This document shows positions 45,293 through 52,972 of a DNA stretch of 64,000 bases, one piece after another; the first letter of the stretch is position 1, and every line of letters begins with the position of its first letter. The position numbers and the translations under genes are program-made. Below the pieces are notes generated by a model. The model saw only the letters and a program-made list of their open reading frames with translations. It had not been told where the DNA came from and did no database searches. Origin of the DNA: an uncultured Myxococcales bacterium (GTDB lineage Bacteria; Myxococcota_A; UBA9042; DTJE01); the NCBI GenBank assembly GCA_937975765.1, contig CALJUR010000049.1:34270-98269 (forward strand), written 5' to 3'.

Positions 45293-46858
45293 CTAGTTCG
45301 CGGCGGCCCGGGCGCCCGGCTTCTTCCCGTAGATCAACTCTTCCCAGAGGATCGTCAGGCCCACGCTGAGGATGTCGTACGACCCGGTGTACTTGCCCTC
45401 GTTGACCGCGTAGCCGTTCCGGACGTTGCCCTCGAAGTCCAGGATCTGCTGGTAGACCTTGCCGCTCTTCACGTTCCGGGACATCTGGAACACGTGGGCA
45501 TACGAGATGCCCAGTTCGAAGCCGCGGTACGCGCCCGACAGGCCCAGGCCGATGCCGAACCGGTCCCACGACGGCAGGTCCACCGTCGTGTAGGCCAGAG
45601 GCTGCGAGCCGGATTCCCACCAGCCTCCCAGCCGCGCCCACAAGTGGTCCGGGATCGCGTTGTACGTGCCGCCCAGCCGCACGCTGTAGGTGTCCTTCTG
45701 GTTGCGGGGCAGGTTGATCTCGTTGAGGATCAGCGTCGTGCTGTAGGCTTCGACCTCGTTCACGTCGAACTTCATCTTGAAGCTGTCCATCGCGGACCAC
45801 TGCTCCCAGACGAAGTCGGCCTCGATGTCGAAGACCTCCCGGTCGCCCTGCTTGTGCAGGTAGCGGGCGCCGACCTTCACGTCCGCGGGATAGGTGAACG
45901 ACAGGCTGCCGGGCACCTTGACCGGCTTCTCGGCCGGCGTCCGGGCCGCCAGTTCCGCCTTGGTCGGGTACAGGCTGTTCTCGGTGCCCGAGATGTACAG
46001 GTTGCCCGTGGCGCGGATCGGGATCGGGAAGATCCGGGCCGAGAAGCCCAGTTCCAGGAAGGGGAGCGGGCGTCCCCAGCCGCCCAGCAGGACCGAGAAC
46101 TTCTTCCAGTCCGACATGTCCACCTCAACCCTCATGTCATTCAGGGTGTAGGCGGGGTCGTTCTGCTTCGCGGCCGGCCCGGGGGAGATGATGTCCAGCG
46201 AGTACTTGATGTACGGCACCGCCACGTACTGGAGCGCGAAGCCCAGGCCCACGTAGTCCTTGTACTTGTATGCCGCAGCCAGCGAGACCATCAGCAGCAG
46301 CGCGTTCATGTCCGTGACGGAATACCGGGTCCCGGAAGCCAGCGTCGGGTCGTCCTTGTTCAGGGGTGCCTTGTCGGGATACCGGACCGTGCCGTAGGCC
46401 GACGGGCCGCAGATGCCCAGCCCGAAGCCCCAGTCCTTCAGGCCGAAGTCGGAGGTCAGGCCCAGGCTGGCGCCCAGGGGGAACCAGTGGGTCTGCTCGG
46501 AGGTCCTTCCGGACTCGCGGACGACGGGGTCGCCGTTGCTGTCCAGTTCCGGCCGGGACGTGAGGTTCCCCTTGCCGTCCACCTGGTACTTCGCGGCCGG
46601 ATCCCGGTCGAAGTCCAGTTTCATCCGGGTGATGTTGTCGTTGATCATCAACTGGGTCCCGCGCAGGAACGCCACCTTGGACGGGTTCCACCAGATCGCG
46701 GAGGGGTCGTCGGCGCCCAGCACGAACGCCCCGCCGCGCCCGACCGCGTGCACCCCTTGCGGGCCGTATTCGAAGCCCGCGGCGAGGGCCGCACAGGGCA
46801 GGACGGACGCCGCCAGAACGAGGCAGGCGAACCGCAGCACCAGGATACGACGAGGCAT
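45293..46858 (-). CDS. FadL/OmpP1-family outer-membrane transport protein
   Basis: The 521 residues begin with a signal peptide (ILVLRFACLVLAASVLPCAALA). A hatch-like start AGFEYGPQGVHAVGRGGAFVLGADDPSAIWWNPS follows, typical of FadL-type channels. The rest alternates strands and loops as in a 14-stranded barrel (SVLLGGWGRPLPFLELGFSARIFP; VKVGARYLHKQGDREVFDIEADF), ending with an aromatic strand. It probably admits long-chain fatty acids or other hydrophobic compounds. ATG 46858 is preferred over an upstream TTG at 46879. A promoter lies upstream on the minus strand. Confidence 0.88.
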   Translation of the reverse strand: MPRRILVLRFACLVLAASVLPCAALAAGFEYGPQGVHAVGRGGAFVLGADDPSAIWWNPSKVAFLRGTQLMINDNITRMKLDFDRDPAAKYQVDGKGNLTSRPELDSNGDPVVRESGRTSEQTHWFPLGASLGLTSDFGLKDWGFGLGICGPSAYGTVRYPDKAPLNKDDPTLASGTRYSVTDMNALLLMVSLAAAYKYKDYVGLGFALQYVAVPYIKYSLDIISPGPAAKQNDPAYTLNDMRVEVDMSDWKKFSVLLGGWGRPLPFLELGFSARIFPIPIRATGNLYISGTENSLYPTKAELAARTPAEKPVKVPGSLSFTYPADVKVGARYLHKQGDREVFDIEADFVWEQWSAMDSFKMKFDVNEVEAYSTTLILNEINLPRNQKDTYSVRLGGTYNAIPDHLWARLGGWWESGSQPLAYTTVDLPSWDRFGIGLGLSGAYRGFELGISYAHVFQMSRNVKSGKVYQQILDFEGNVRNGYAVNEGKYTGSYDILSVGLTILWEELIYGKKPGARAAAN

Positions 46859-46889
46859 GGGCAACACCACCCTGTCCAAGGATTGCGGA

Positions 46890-46919
46890 ACGCTAGCACG
46901 CGATTGCGAAAGGGGTCAA
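46890..46919 (-). promoter_or_regulatory. Promoter of the FadL-like gene
   Basis: TTGACC (46914-46919), 18 bp, TAGCGT (46890-46895) on the minus strand. The predicted start is about 25 nt upstream of the ATG. Confidence 0.4.
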
Positions 46920-46971
46920 GGTGCCTTGAAGGCCCGGTACTCATTCGTTCGGCGGCCGGCCGGTCATCTGG

Positions 46972-46985
46972 TACAATCCGCCCCA
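46972..46985 (+). promoter_or_regulatory. -10 box of the leaderless tsaD transcript
   Basis: GTACAATCC with TACAAT at 46972-46977 ends 7 nt before ATG 46985. There is no Shine-Dalgarno sequence, so the transcript probably begins at the start codon. Confidence 0.5.
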
Positions 46986-48013
46986 TGAAGGTGCTGGGCA
47001 TCGAGTCCTCGTGCGACGAGACGGCAGCGGCGGTGGTCGAGGACGGCCGCCGGGTCCTGAGTTCCGTCATCTGGTCCCAGGTCGCCCTGCATGCCCCGTA
47101 TGGCGGCGTCGTGCCGGAGATCGCGTCGCGCAACCACCTGCGGTCCATCGTGCCCGTGGTGTCCGAGGCCCTGTCGGGCGCGGGAGTGACCCTGCACGAC
47201 ATCGACGGGATCTCGGTCACGATCGGGCCCGGCCTGATCGGGTCGCTGCTGGTCGGGGTGCAGTTCGCGAAGGCGCTGTCGCTGGCGACGGGCCTGCCCC
47301 TGGTGGGCGTGAACCACCTGGAAGGGCACGTGATGGCCTCGTTCCTGGTCGATGACGGCGCACCCCCTGCCTACCCGTTCGTGGCGCTGGCGGTCTCGGG
47401 CGGCCACACCAGCCTGTACCTGCTGCAGGCCCCCGGGCGCATCACGCTGCTGGGCCGGACGCGGGACGACGCGGCGGGGGAGGCGTTCGACAAGGCCGCG
47501 GCGGTGCTGGGCCTGCCCTACCCGGGCGGCGTGTCGATCGACAAGGTCGCCTGGGGGCGGGCCCCGGACACGGTGAGGTTCCCCCGGTCGATGATCTCGG
47601 ACGGCTTCGACATGTCGTTCTCGGGGCTGAAGACCGCGCTGCGCAGGCACCTGGAACTGCTGGGACAGGCGCCGGACGCGAACGGGGTCGCGGACATCGC
47701 GGCCGCGTTCCAGGAGGCGGTGGTCGACGTGCTGGTGGCCAAGACCGCCGCGGCCGCCCGCCTGCACGGGGTGAAGGACGTGGTGATCGCGGGGGGCGTG
47801 GCCGCGAACCGGCGTCTGCGGGCCCGGATGGCCGAGGCGATGGCGCGCGACGGGCGGATGCTGCACGCGGTGCCGATCTCGCTGTGCACGGACAACGCCG
47901 CGATGATCGCGGGCCTGGGGCACCTGTACCTGTTCGGGGACCTGAAGGACGCGGACGCCCCCCGGGGCCTGGAGATGGACCCGTTCGTGCGGCGCGTCGA
48001 CGACGGGTGGTAG
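46985..48013 (+). CDS. tsaD: tRNA N6-adenosine threonylcarbamoyltransferase
   Basis: The 342 residues match TsaD (Kae1/Gcp): MKVLGIESSCDETAAAVV, HAPYGGVVPEIASRNH, TIGPGLIGSLLVGVQFAK, metal-binding H111-x3-H115 in NHLEGH, VSGGHTSLYL, DDAAGEAFDKAA and the C-terminal PISLCTDNAAMIAGLG. With TsaB/TsaE it transfers threonylcarbamoyl to A37 of ANN-decoding tRNAs. All expected motifs are present. It starts at ATG 46985 just after a -10 box. A Cys-rich lipoprotein gene follows after 35 bp. Confidence 0.95.
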   Translation: MKVLGIESSCDETAAAVVEDGRRVLSSVIWSQVALHAPYGGVVPEIASRNHLRSIVPVVSEALSGAGVTLHDIDGISVTIGPGLIGSLLVGVQFAKALSLATGLPLVGVNHLEGHVMASFLVDDGAPPAYPFVALAVSGGHTSLYLLQAPGRITLLGRTRDDAAGEAFDKAAAVLGLPYPGGVSIDKVAWGRAPDTVRFPRSMISDGFDMSFSGLKTALRRHLELLGQAPDANGVADIAAAFQEAVVDVLVAKTAAAARLHGVKDVVIAGGVAANRRLRARMAEAMARDGRMLHAVPISLCTDNAAMIAGLGHLYLFGDLKDADAPRGLEMDPFVRRVDDGW

Positions 48014-48048
48014 CGGGACGGGCCCGCCATCCCGGCCGGGAGGATCTG

Positions 48049-49434
48049 GTGAGCCGTTTCGCTTGCGGGAATCCCCTGTTCCGGACGTTCCTCCCGGTCC
48101 TTCCGCTGGTCTTCCTGGCGGTCTCGTGCGACTCGGAGTCCGGCGTTCCCGGCGAGGTCGCACCCGACGTCCGGGACGTGCCGCTGGAGGTCGCGGACGT
48201 CGTGCCGGAGGTCGGGGACGTCCCGGTCGACGACACCGACCTGCCTCCGACCTGCGCCTCCCTGCTGACGTCCTGGCAGTGCCTGGACGGCGGCGACTGC
48301 GCGGCCTGGCAGGAGTGCAGCGGGACGATGACCTGCGAACAGCCCCCGTGCTGGGGCGACTACTGCCAGGACATGCCCGGAGCCTGCCTTCCGGCGTTCG
48401 ACGATGCCACGGCCTTCTGCGCCACGGCGGGCGACTGCAGGGATCCCGCGCGCTCTTGCGTGGGCACGTCCGGCACCGGCGCCACGGCGACGCCGGGGAC
48501 CTGCCGGGGGCTGCCCGCGGCCGAGGGCGGCTGCTGGACCGACGCCGACTGCGCCGGCAGCCTGCGCTGCGCCGGCGTATCGACCTGTGCCCTGGACCGG
48601 CTGGGGTCCTGCGTGGACCACCCCGGCCGGTGCGCCCCGGTGCCGGCGGCGGACCGGTGCCTGGACGACGAGGACTGCGCCGCCGGCTGGCATTGCGACG
48701 ACGCCTTCCTGTGCGCGGTGGAGGCCGCCGGGTGCTCCGACATCGAGGGCAGATGCGTCGAGGGCGCGCGGCTCGGCTGCCAGAAGACCGAGGACTGCGC
48801 GGAGGACAAGAACACGGACGGGCCGTTCTGCGTCGGGGTCGCCGCGACCCACCCGGGCTACTGCTCCCCGGCGTTCGGGCTGCACCAGGGCGACTGCTGG
48901 GACGACTCCGGCTGCGGCGAGCAGGAGGCCTGCCTGGGTTCTGCGCCCTGCCCCCCCGGACGCAGGTGCCGGTCCGGCGGCCTGCACGCCGGCTTCTGCG
49001 GCCCGTTCCCCGCGGACGGCACCGGGGGGGTCGAGATCCGGTACGAGGACACCCCCGGCCAGACGCCGCGCGGCCGGGCCGTGATCCACAACGGGCTGCC
49101 GGTGGCCATCGTCTTCCCGGCGTGCTACGCGCTGAACCTCGAGGCCCAGAAGTCGGAGGGCGTCTGGCCCCCGCGCGACACCGGCAGCGGCCTGCCGAAC
49201 AACTTCGTCGGCGAACTGCACGATCCGCTGTGCAACGCCCCGCAGTCCTCGCCCCCCGTCCGGCTGCCGGCCGGCGGTGCCCGCGTGCTGGCCGGGGCGC
49301 AGATCTGGAAGGAACTGCCGACCAGCCGGAAGCGGTGGGTCCTGATCTACCAGATGGGCTGCGACGGGAAGGACCTGGCGGTGGACAACTGCCGGGTCCT
49401 GCCCCGCGTTGCCTTCTCGGCGGAGTACCTGTGA
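48049..49434 (+). CDS. Cys-rich lipoprotein of unknown function
   Basis: The 461-residue protein starts at GTG after GGGAGG. The signal LPVLPLVFLAVSC puts the lipid Cys at 27. A repetitive acidic spacer follows (DVRDVPLEVADVVPEVGDVP). Residues about 65-330 hold cysteine-rich units that repeat the shape C-x-x-DxDC-x(4-8)-C ... G-x-C, such as CWTDADCAGSLRC and CLDDEDCAAGWHC. The last 130 residues form a beta-rich domain (GRAVIHNGLPVAIVFPACYALNL). It ends in GTGA, shared with the rsmA start, so the two are coupled. It sits between two housekeeping genes; no function is implied. Confidence 0.75.
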   Translation: MSRFACGNPLFRTFLPVLPLVFLAVSCDSESGVPGEVAPDVRDVPLEVADVVPEVGDVPVDDTDLPPTCASLLTSWQCLDGGDCAAWQECSGTMTCEQPPCWGDYCQDMPGACLPAFDDATAFCATAGDCRDPARSCVGTSGTGATATPGTCRGLPAAEGGCWTDADCAGSLRCAGVSTCALDRLGSCVDHPGRCAPVPAADRCLDDEDCAAGWHCDDAFLCAVEAAGCSDIEGRCVEGARLGCQKTEDCAEDKNTDGPFCVGVAATHPGYCSPAFGLHQGDCWDDSGCGEQEACLGSAPCPPGRRCRSGGLHAGFCGPFPADGTGGVEIRYEDTPGQTPRGRAVIHNGLPVAIVFPACYALNLEAQKSEGVWPPRDTGSGLPNNFVGELHDPLCNAPQSSPPVRLPAGGARVLAGAQIWKELPTSRKRWVLIYQMGCDGKDLAVDNCRVLPRVAFSAEYL

Positions 49435-50273
49435 GCCGCGATGCCGCCCCCGACGCCGACGCCCCTTTCGACGACCGGCCCCTGAAGTCCCTGGGCCAGC
49501 ACTTCCTGAACAGCGGCCACGTCGTGCACCGCATGCTGGAGGCCCTGGCCGCCGGCCCGGACGACACCGTCGTCGAGATCGGGCCCGGCCGCGGCGCGCT
49601 GACGCAGGACCTGGCCGCGGCGTGCGGCCGGCTGGTGCTGGTCGAAAAGGACCGTCGCTTCGCGGCCCTGCACGCGCGCCGGTTCGCGGGGGATGCCCGG
49701 GTGCAGGTCCGCGAGGGCGATGCCGCGGCCTTCGACCTGGCCGGCATCGCCCCGGCCGGCGCCGGCCTGAAGGTGATCGGAAACCTTCCCTACAACGCCG
49801 GCGGACCGATCCTGTTCAACCTGCTGCGGCGCCGGGACCGCGTGTCCCGGATGGTGCTGATGTTCCAGCGGGAGGTCGCCCAGCGGCTGTGCGCGGCGCC
49901 CGGCGACCGCAACCACGGCGCCGTGTCGGTCCTGGTGCACGCCAGGGCCGGCATCCGGCTGCTGTTCGACGTGGCGCCCGACAAGTTCGTGCCGCCCCCC
50001 AAGGTGTGGTCGTCGGTGGTGCTGCTGGAGCCGGCCGGCGCGGACCCGGCGGCGGCGGCGGTGGCGGATTCCCCGGCGTTCGAGCGCCTGGCCCACGCGG
50101 TCTTCGCACAGCCGCGAAAGACCCTGCTGAACTCGCTGGCGAACGGCCTGGGACGCCCGAAGGACGAACTGGCGCCCGCCCTGTCGGCCGCGGGGATCGA
50201 CGGTATGGCCCGCCCCTGCACGGTCACCGTCGCCCAGGTCGTGCGGCTGTTCGAAGCGATGGGAAACACCTGA
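49431..50273 (+). CDS. rsmA: 16S rRNA (adenine1518/1519-N6) dimethyltransferase
   Basis: The 280 residues match RsmA/KsgA: KSLGQHFLNSGHVVHRML, SAM motif VVEIGPGRGALT (about 48-59), acidic VEKDRR, catalytic N118-L-P-Y121, FQREVAQRLCA, VPPPKVWSSVV and PRKTLLNSL. The enzyme dimethylates two adenines in helix 45 of 16S rRNA during 30S assembly. GTG 49431 overlaps the stop of the lipoprotein gene (GTGA). The gene closes the tsaD run and converges with gyrA. Confidence 0.95.
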   Translation: MSRDAAPDADAPFDDRPLKSLGQHFLNSGHVVHRMLEALAAGPDDTVVEIGPGRGALTQDLAAACGRLVLVEKDRRFAALHARRFAGDARVQVREGDAAAFDLAGIAPAGAGLKVIGNLPYNAGGPILFNLLRRRDRVSRMVLMFQREVAQRLCAAPGDRNHGAVSVLVHARAGIRLLFDVAPDKFVPPPKVWSSVVLLEPAGADPAAAAVADSPAFERLAHAVFAQPRKTLLNSLANGLGRPKDELAPALSAAGIDGMARPCTVTVAQVVRLFEAMGNT

Positions 50274-50301
50274 ACCCGCCCCGGGCGATCCGGCGCAGGA
50301 A

Positions 50302-50355
50302 GGCGGGGCACGGGGGCCCCGCCCTACATCGAGGAACAAGGCCCCGTCCCCCGCC
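50302..50355. terminator. GC-hairpin pair between rsmA and gyrA
   Basis: A GGCGGGG/CCCCGCC hairpin at 50302-50323 is followed by GGCCCCGTCCCCCGCC (50340-50355), the reverse complement of the repeat-unit start seen at 45051. It lies between convergent genes and probably limits read-through both ways. There is no T tract. Confidence 0.4.
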
Positions 50356-50359
50356 GCCT

Positions 50360-52849
50360 TCAGTCCAGATCCTCGGTGGGCAGCGGGACGTCGTCCTCGA
50401 AGGACAGTTCCTGCTCGTCGTCCTTCTCGACCACGATGTCGGCGGCGACCAGGCGCTCGTCCGAGGACAGGTTCATCACCTTGACGCCCTGCGTGACGCG
50501 GCCGATCAGGGACACGTCGCTGATCTTGATGCGGATGGTCGTGCCCTTGGACGACGTCAGCATCAGTTCGTCGTCCGGCTTCACCTCCAGCATCGCCACG
50601 ACGTTGCCCACCTTCGGGCTGGTCCGCATCGCCAGGATGCCGGTGCCGCCGCGGTGCTGCAGGCGGTACTCGTCCGCCGACGTGCGCTTGCCATAGCCGC
50701 GTTCGGTGACCGCCAGGATCTCGCAGCCGGGGTGCACGATCTCCATGCCGACCACGTGGTCGCTGGACTTGATCGACATGCCCCGCACGCCGCGCGTGTC
50801 GCGCCCGATGGGCCGCAGGTCGTCCAGGCTGAACCGGACCGACTTGCCCTTGCGCGAGAACAGCAGCACGTTCTGGTCCGCCACCGCGCGCCGCACCGCG
50901 ATCAGGTCGTCGTCCGGGTCCAGCCGGATCGCGATCAGGCCCGACGACCGGATGTTCTTGAACGCGACCAGTTCGGTGCGCTTGACCACGCCCTTCTTCG
51001 TGCAGAAGACCAGCGACTCGGGCGCGTCCGGTTCCGGCACCGGCAGGATCGCCGCCACCCGCTCGTCGCCGGCCAGGTTCAGCAGGTTCACCATTGCCCG
51101 GCCCTTCGACGTCCGCGAGCCCTGCGGGATGTCGAAGACGCGCACGCGGAACACGCGGCCCTTGTCCGTGAAGAACAGCACGTAGGTATGGGTCGAAGCC
51201 ACGAACATGTCGACGACCCAGTCCTCCTCTCGGGTCGCCATGCCCGACTTGCCCTTGCCGCCGCGCCGCTGGCTGCGGTACAGCGCCGTCTGGGTCCGCT
51301 TGATGAAGCCCTGCGCCGACACGGTGACGACCATGTCCTCGACCGGGATCAGGTCCTCCATGTCCAGGTCGCCCAGGTCCTCGATGATCTCGGACCGGCG
51401 CTTGTCGCCGTACTTCTCGCGGATCTCCTGCAGTTCGGCCGCGATGACGTCCATCAGGACCGCCTCGGACCCCAGGATCTCCTTCAGCCGGGCGATGGTC
51501 TTCCGGATCTCCTCCAGTTCCAGCAGGATCCGGTCCCGCTCCATGCGGGTCAGGCGCTCCAGCCGCAGGTCCAGGATCGCCCGGGCCTGCACCTCGGACA
51601 GCCCGAAGGTCGTCATCAGACCGGTGCGCGCCTCCTCGGGGTTGCGCGACTGCCGGATCAGTTCGATCACCGCGTCCAGGTTGTCGATCGCGATCTTGTA
51701 GCCCAGCAGGATGTGCTCGCGCTCCTGGGCCTTGCGCAGTTCGAACAGGCAGCGGCGCGTCACCACGTCCTTGCGGTGGCTGACGAACTCCTGCAGCGCC
51801 TCCTTCAGGTTCAGCAGCTTGGGTTGGCCGTGCGAGATCGCCAGCAGGATCACGTTGAACGTGCTCTGCATCGGCGTCATCGCGAACAGCTGGTTCAGCA
51901 CGACCTGGGCGTCCGCGTCGCGCTTCAGCTCGACCACGATGCGCATGCCATCGCGGTCGGACTCGTCGCGCATGTCGTGGATGCCGTCGATGCGCTTCTC
52001 CTTGACCAGTTCGGCGATGCGCTCCAGCAGGCGGGCCTTGTTCACCAGGTAGGGGATCTCGTCGACGATGATCGCCGTGCGCTCGCCCTTCTTGTCGCCC
52101 TCGATGTGGGTGCGGGCCTGCATCTTGATGGCGCCGCGCCCGGTCTCGTAGGTCATGCGCGAGCCGGCATTGCCCAGGATGAAGCCGCCCGTCGGGAAGT
52201 CCGGCGCGGGCACGAACTGCATCAGTTCCGGGATCGTGATCTCGGGGTTCCGGATCAGGGCGATCGTGGCGTCCACGACCTCGCCCAGGTTGTGCGGGGG
52301 GATGTTCGTCGACATGCCGACCGCGATGCCGGCCGACCCGTTGATCAGCAGGTTCGGCACGCGCGACGGCAGGACCGCGGGCTCCTCGAGAGAACCGTCG
52401 TAGTTCGGCACCATGTCGACGGTTTCCTTCTCGATGTCGGCCAGCATCTCCTCGGCGACGCGGGTCATGCGCACTTCGGTGTAGCGCATGGCCGCCGCGG
52501 CATCGCCGTCGACCGACCCGAAGTTGCCCTGGCCGTCCACCAGGACATAGCGCATCGAGAAGTCCTGCGCCATGCGGACCATGGTGTCGTAGATCGCGGC
52601 GTCGCCGTGGGGGTGGTACTTGCCCATCACGTCGCCGACGATGCGCGCGGACTTCTTGTACGGGGTGTTGTGGAAGTTGCGCGACTCGTGCATCGTGAAC
52701 AGGACGCGCCGGTGCACCGGCTTCATGCCGTCCCGCGCGTCGGGCAGGGCGCGCCCGATGATGACGCTCATCGCGTAATCGACGTACGAAGAGCGCATCT
52801 CGTCTTCGATGTTGACCGGGGTCAGGTGCAGCCCGAGATCGTCCGCCAT
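50360..52849 (-). CDS. gyrA: DNA gyrase subunit A
   Basis: The 829 residues start at ATG 52849 after TTGGAGG (a TTG 12 bases upstream is less likely). The breakage-reunion domain has the catalytic Tyr123 in AAAAMRYTEVRM. The drug-contact region HPHGDAAIYD has Ala84 where E. coli has Ser83, while Asp88 (E. coli 87) is kept. The C-terminal beta-pinwheel contains the GyrA box QRRGGKG, which identifies gyrase rather than topoisomerase IV, and ends in an acidic tail (EDDVPLPTEDLD). With GyrB it introduces negative supercoils. The gyrB gene is not in the window. Confidence 0.96.
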   Translation of the reverse strand: MADDLGLHLTPVNIEDEMRSSYVDYAMSVIIGRALPDARDGMKPVHRRVLFTMHESRNFHNTPYKKSARIVGDVMGKYHPHGDAAIYDTMVRMAQDFSMRYVLVDGQGNFGSVDGDAAAAMRYTEVRMTRVAEEMLADIEKETVDMVPNYDGSLEEPAVLPSRVPNLLINGSAGIAVGMSTNIPPHNLGEVVDATIALIRNPEITIPELMQFVPAPDFPTGGFILGNAGSRMTYETGRGAIKMQARTHIEGDKKGERTAIIVDEIPYLVNKARLLERIAELVKEKRIDGIHDMRDESDRDGMRIVVELKRDADAQVVLNQLFAMTPMQSTFNVILLAISHGQPKLLNLKEALQEFVSHRKDVVTRRCLFELRKAQEREHILLGYKIAIDNLDAVIELIRQSRNPEEARTGLMTTFGLSEVQARAILDLRLERLTRMERDRILLELEEIRKTIARLKEILGSEAVLMDVIAAELQEIREKYGDKRRSEIIEDLGDLDMEDLIPVEDMVVTVSAQGFIKRTQTALYRSQRRGGKGKSGMATREEDWVVDMFVASTHTYVLFFTDKGRVFRVRVFDIPQGSRTSKGRAMVNLLNLAGDERVAAILPVPEPDAPESLVFCTKKGVVKRTELVAFKNIRSSGLIAIRLDPDDDLIAVRRAVADQNVLLFSRKGKSVRFSLDDLRPIGRDTRGVRGMSIKSSDHVVGMEIVHPGCEILAVTERGYGKRTSADEYRLQHRGGTGILAMRTSPKVGNVVAMLEVKPDDELMLTSSKGTTIRIKISDVSLIGRVTQGVKVMNLSSDERLVAADIVVEKDDEQELSFEDDVPLPTEDLD

Positions 52850-52872
52850 GGATGCCTCCAAAACGCGTGCGC

Positions 52873-52901
52873 ACCTTACATCAAAGCGGGGGAAAAGGCA
52901 A
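52873..52901 (-). promoter_or_regulatory. Promoter of gyrA
   Basis: On the minus strand TTGCCT (52896-52901), 17 bp, TAAGGT (52873-52878). The predicted start is about 17 nt before the ATG, leaving room for GGAGG. Confidence 0.5.
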
Positions 52902-52972
52902 CGCTTCCGGGGACTGGAAGGGCGTTCTCGGGGAGGCCGGGACGCACCCTCCCCAGGCAGGGCAGAAGCGGG

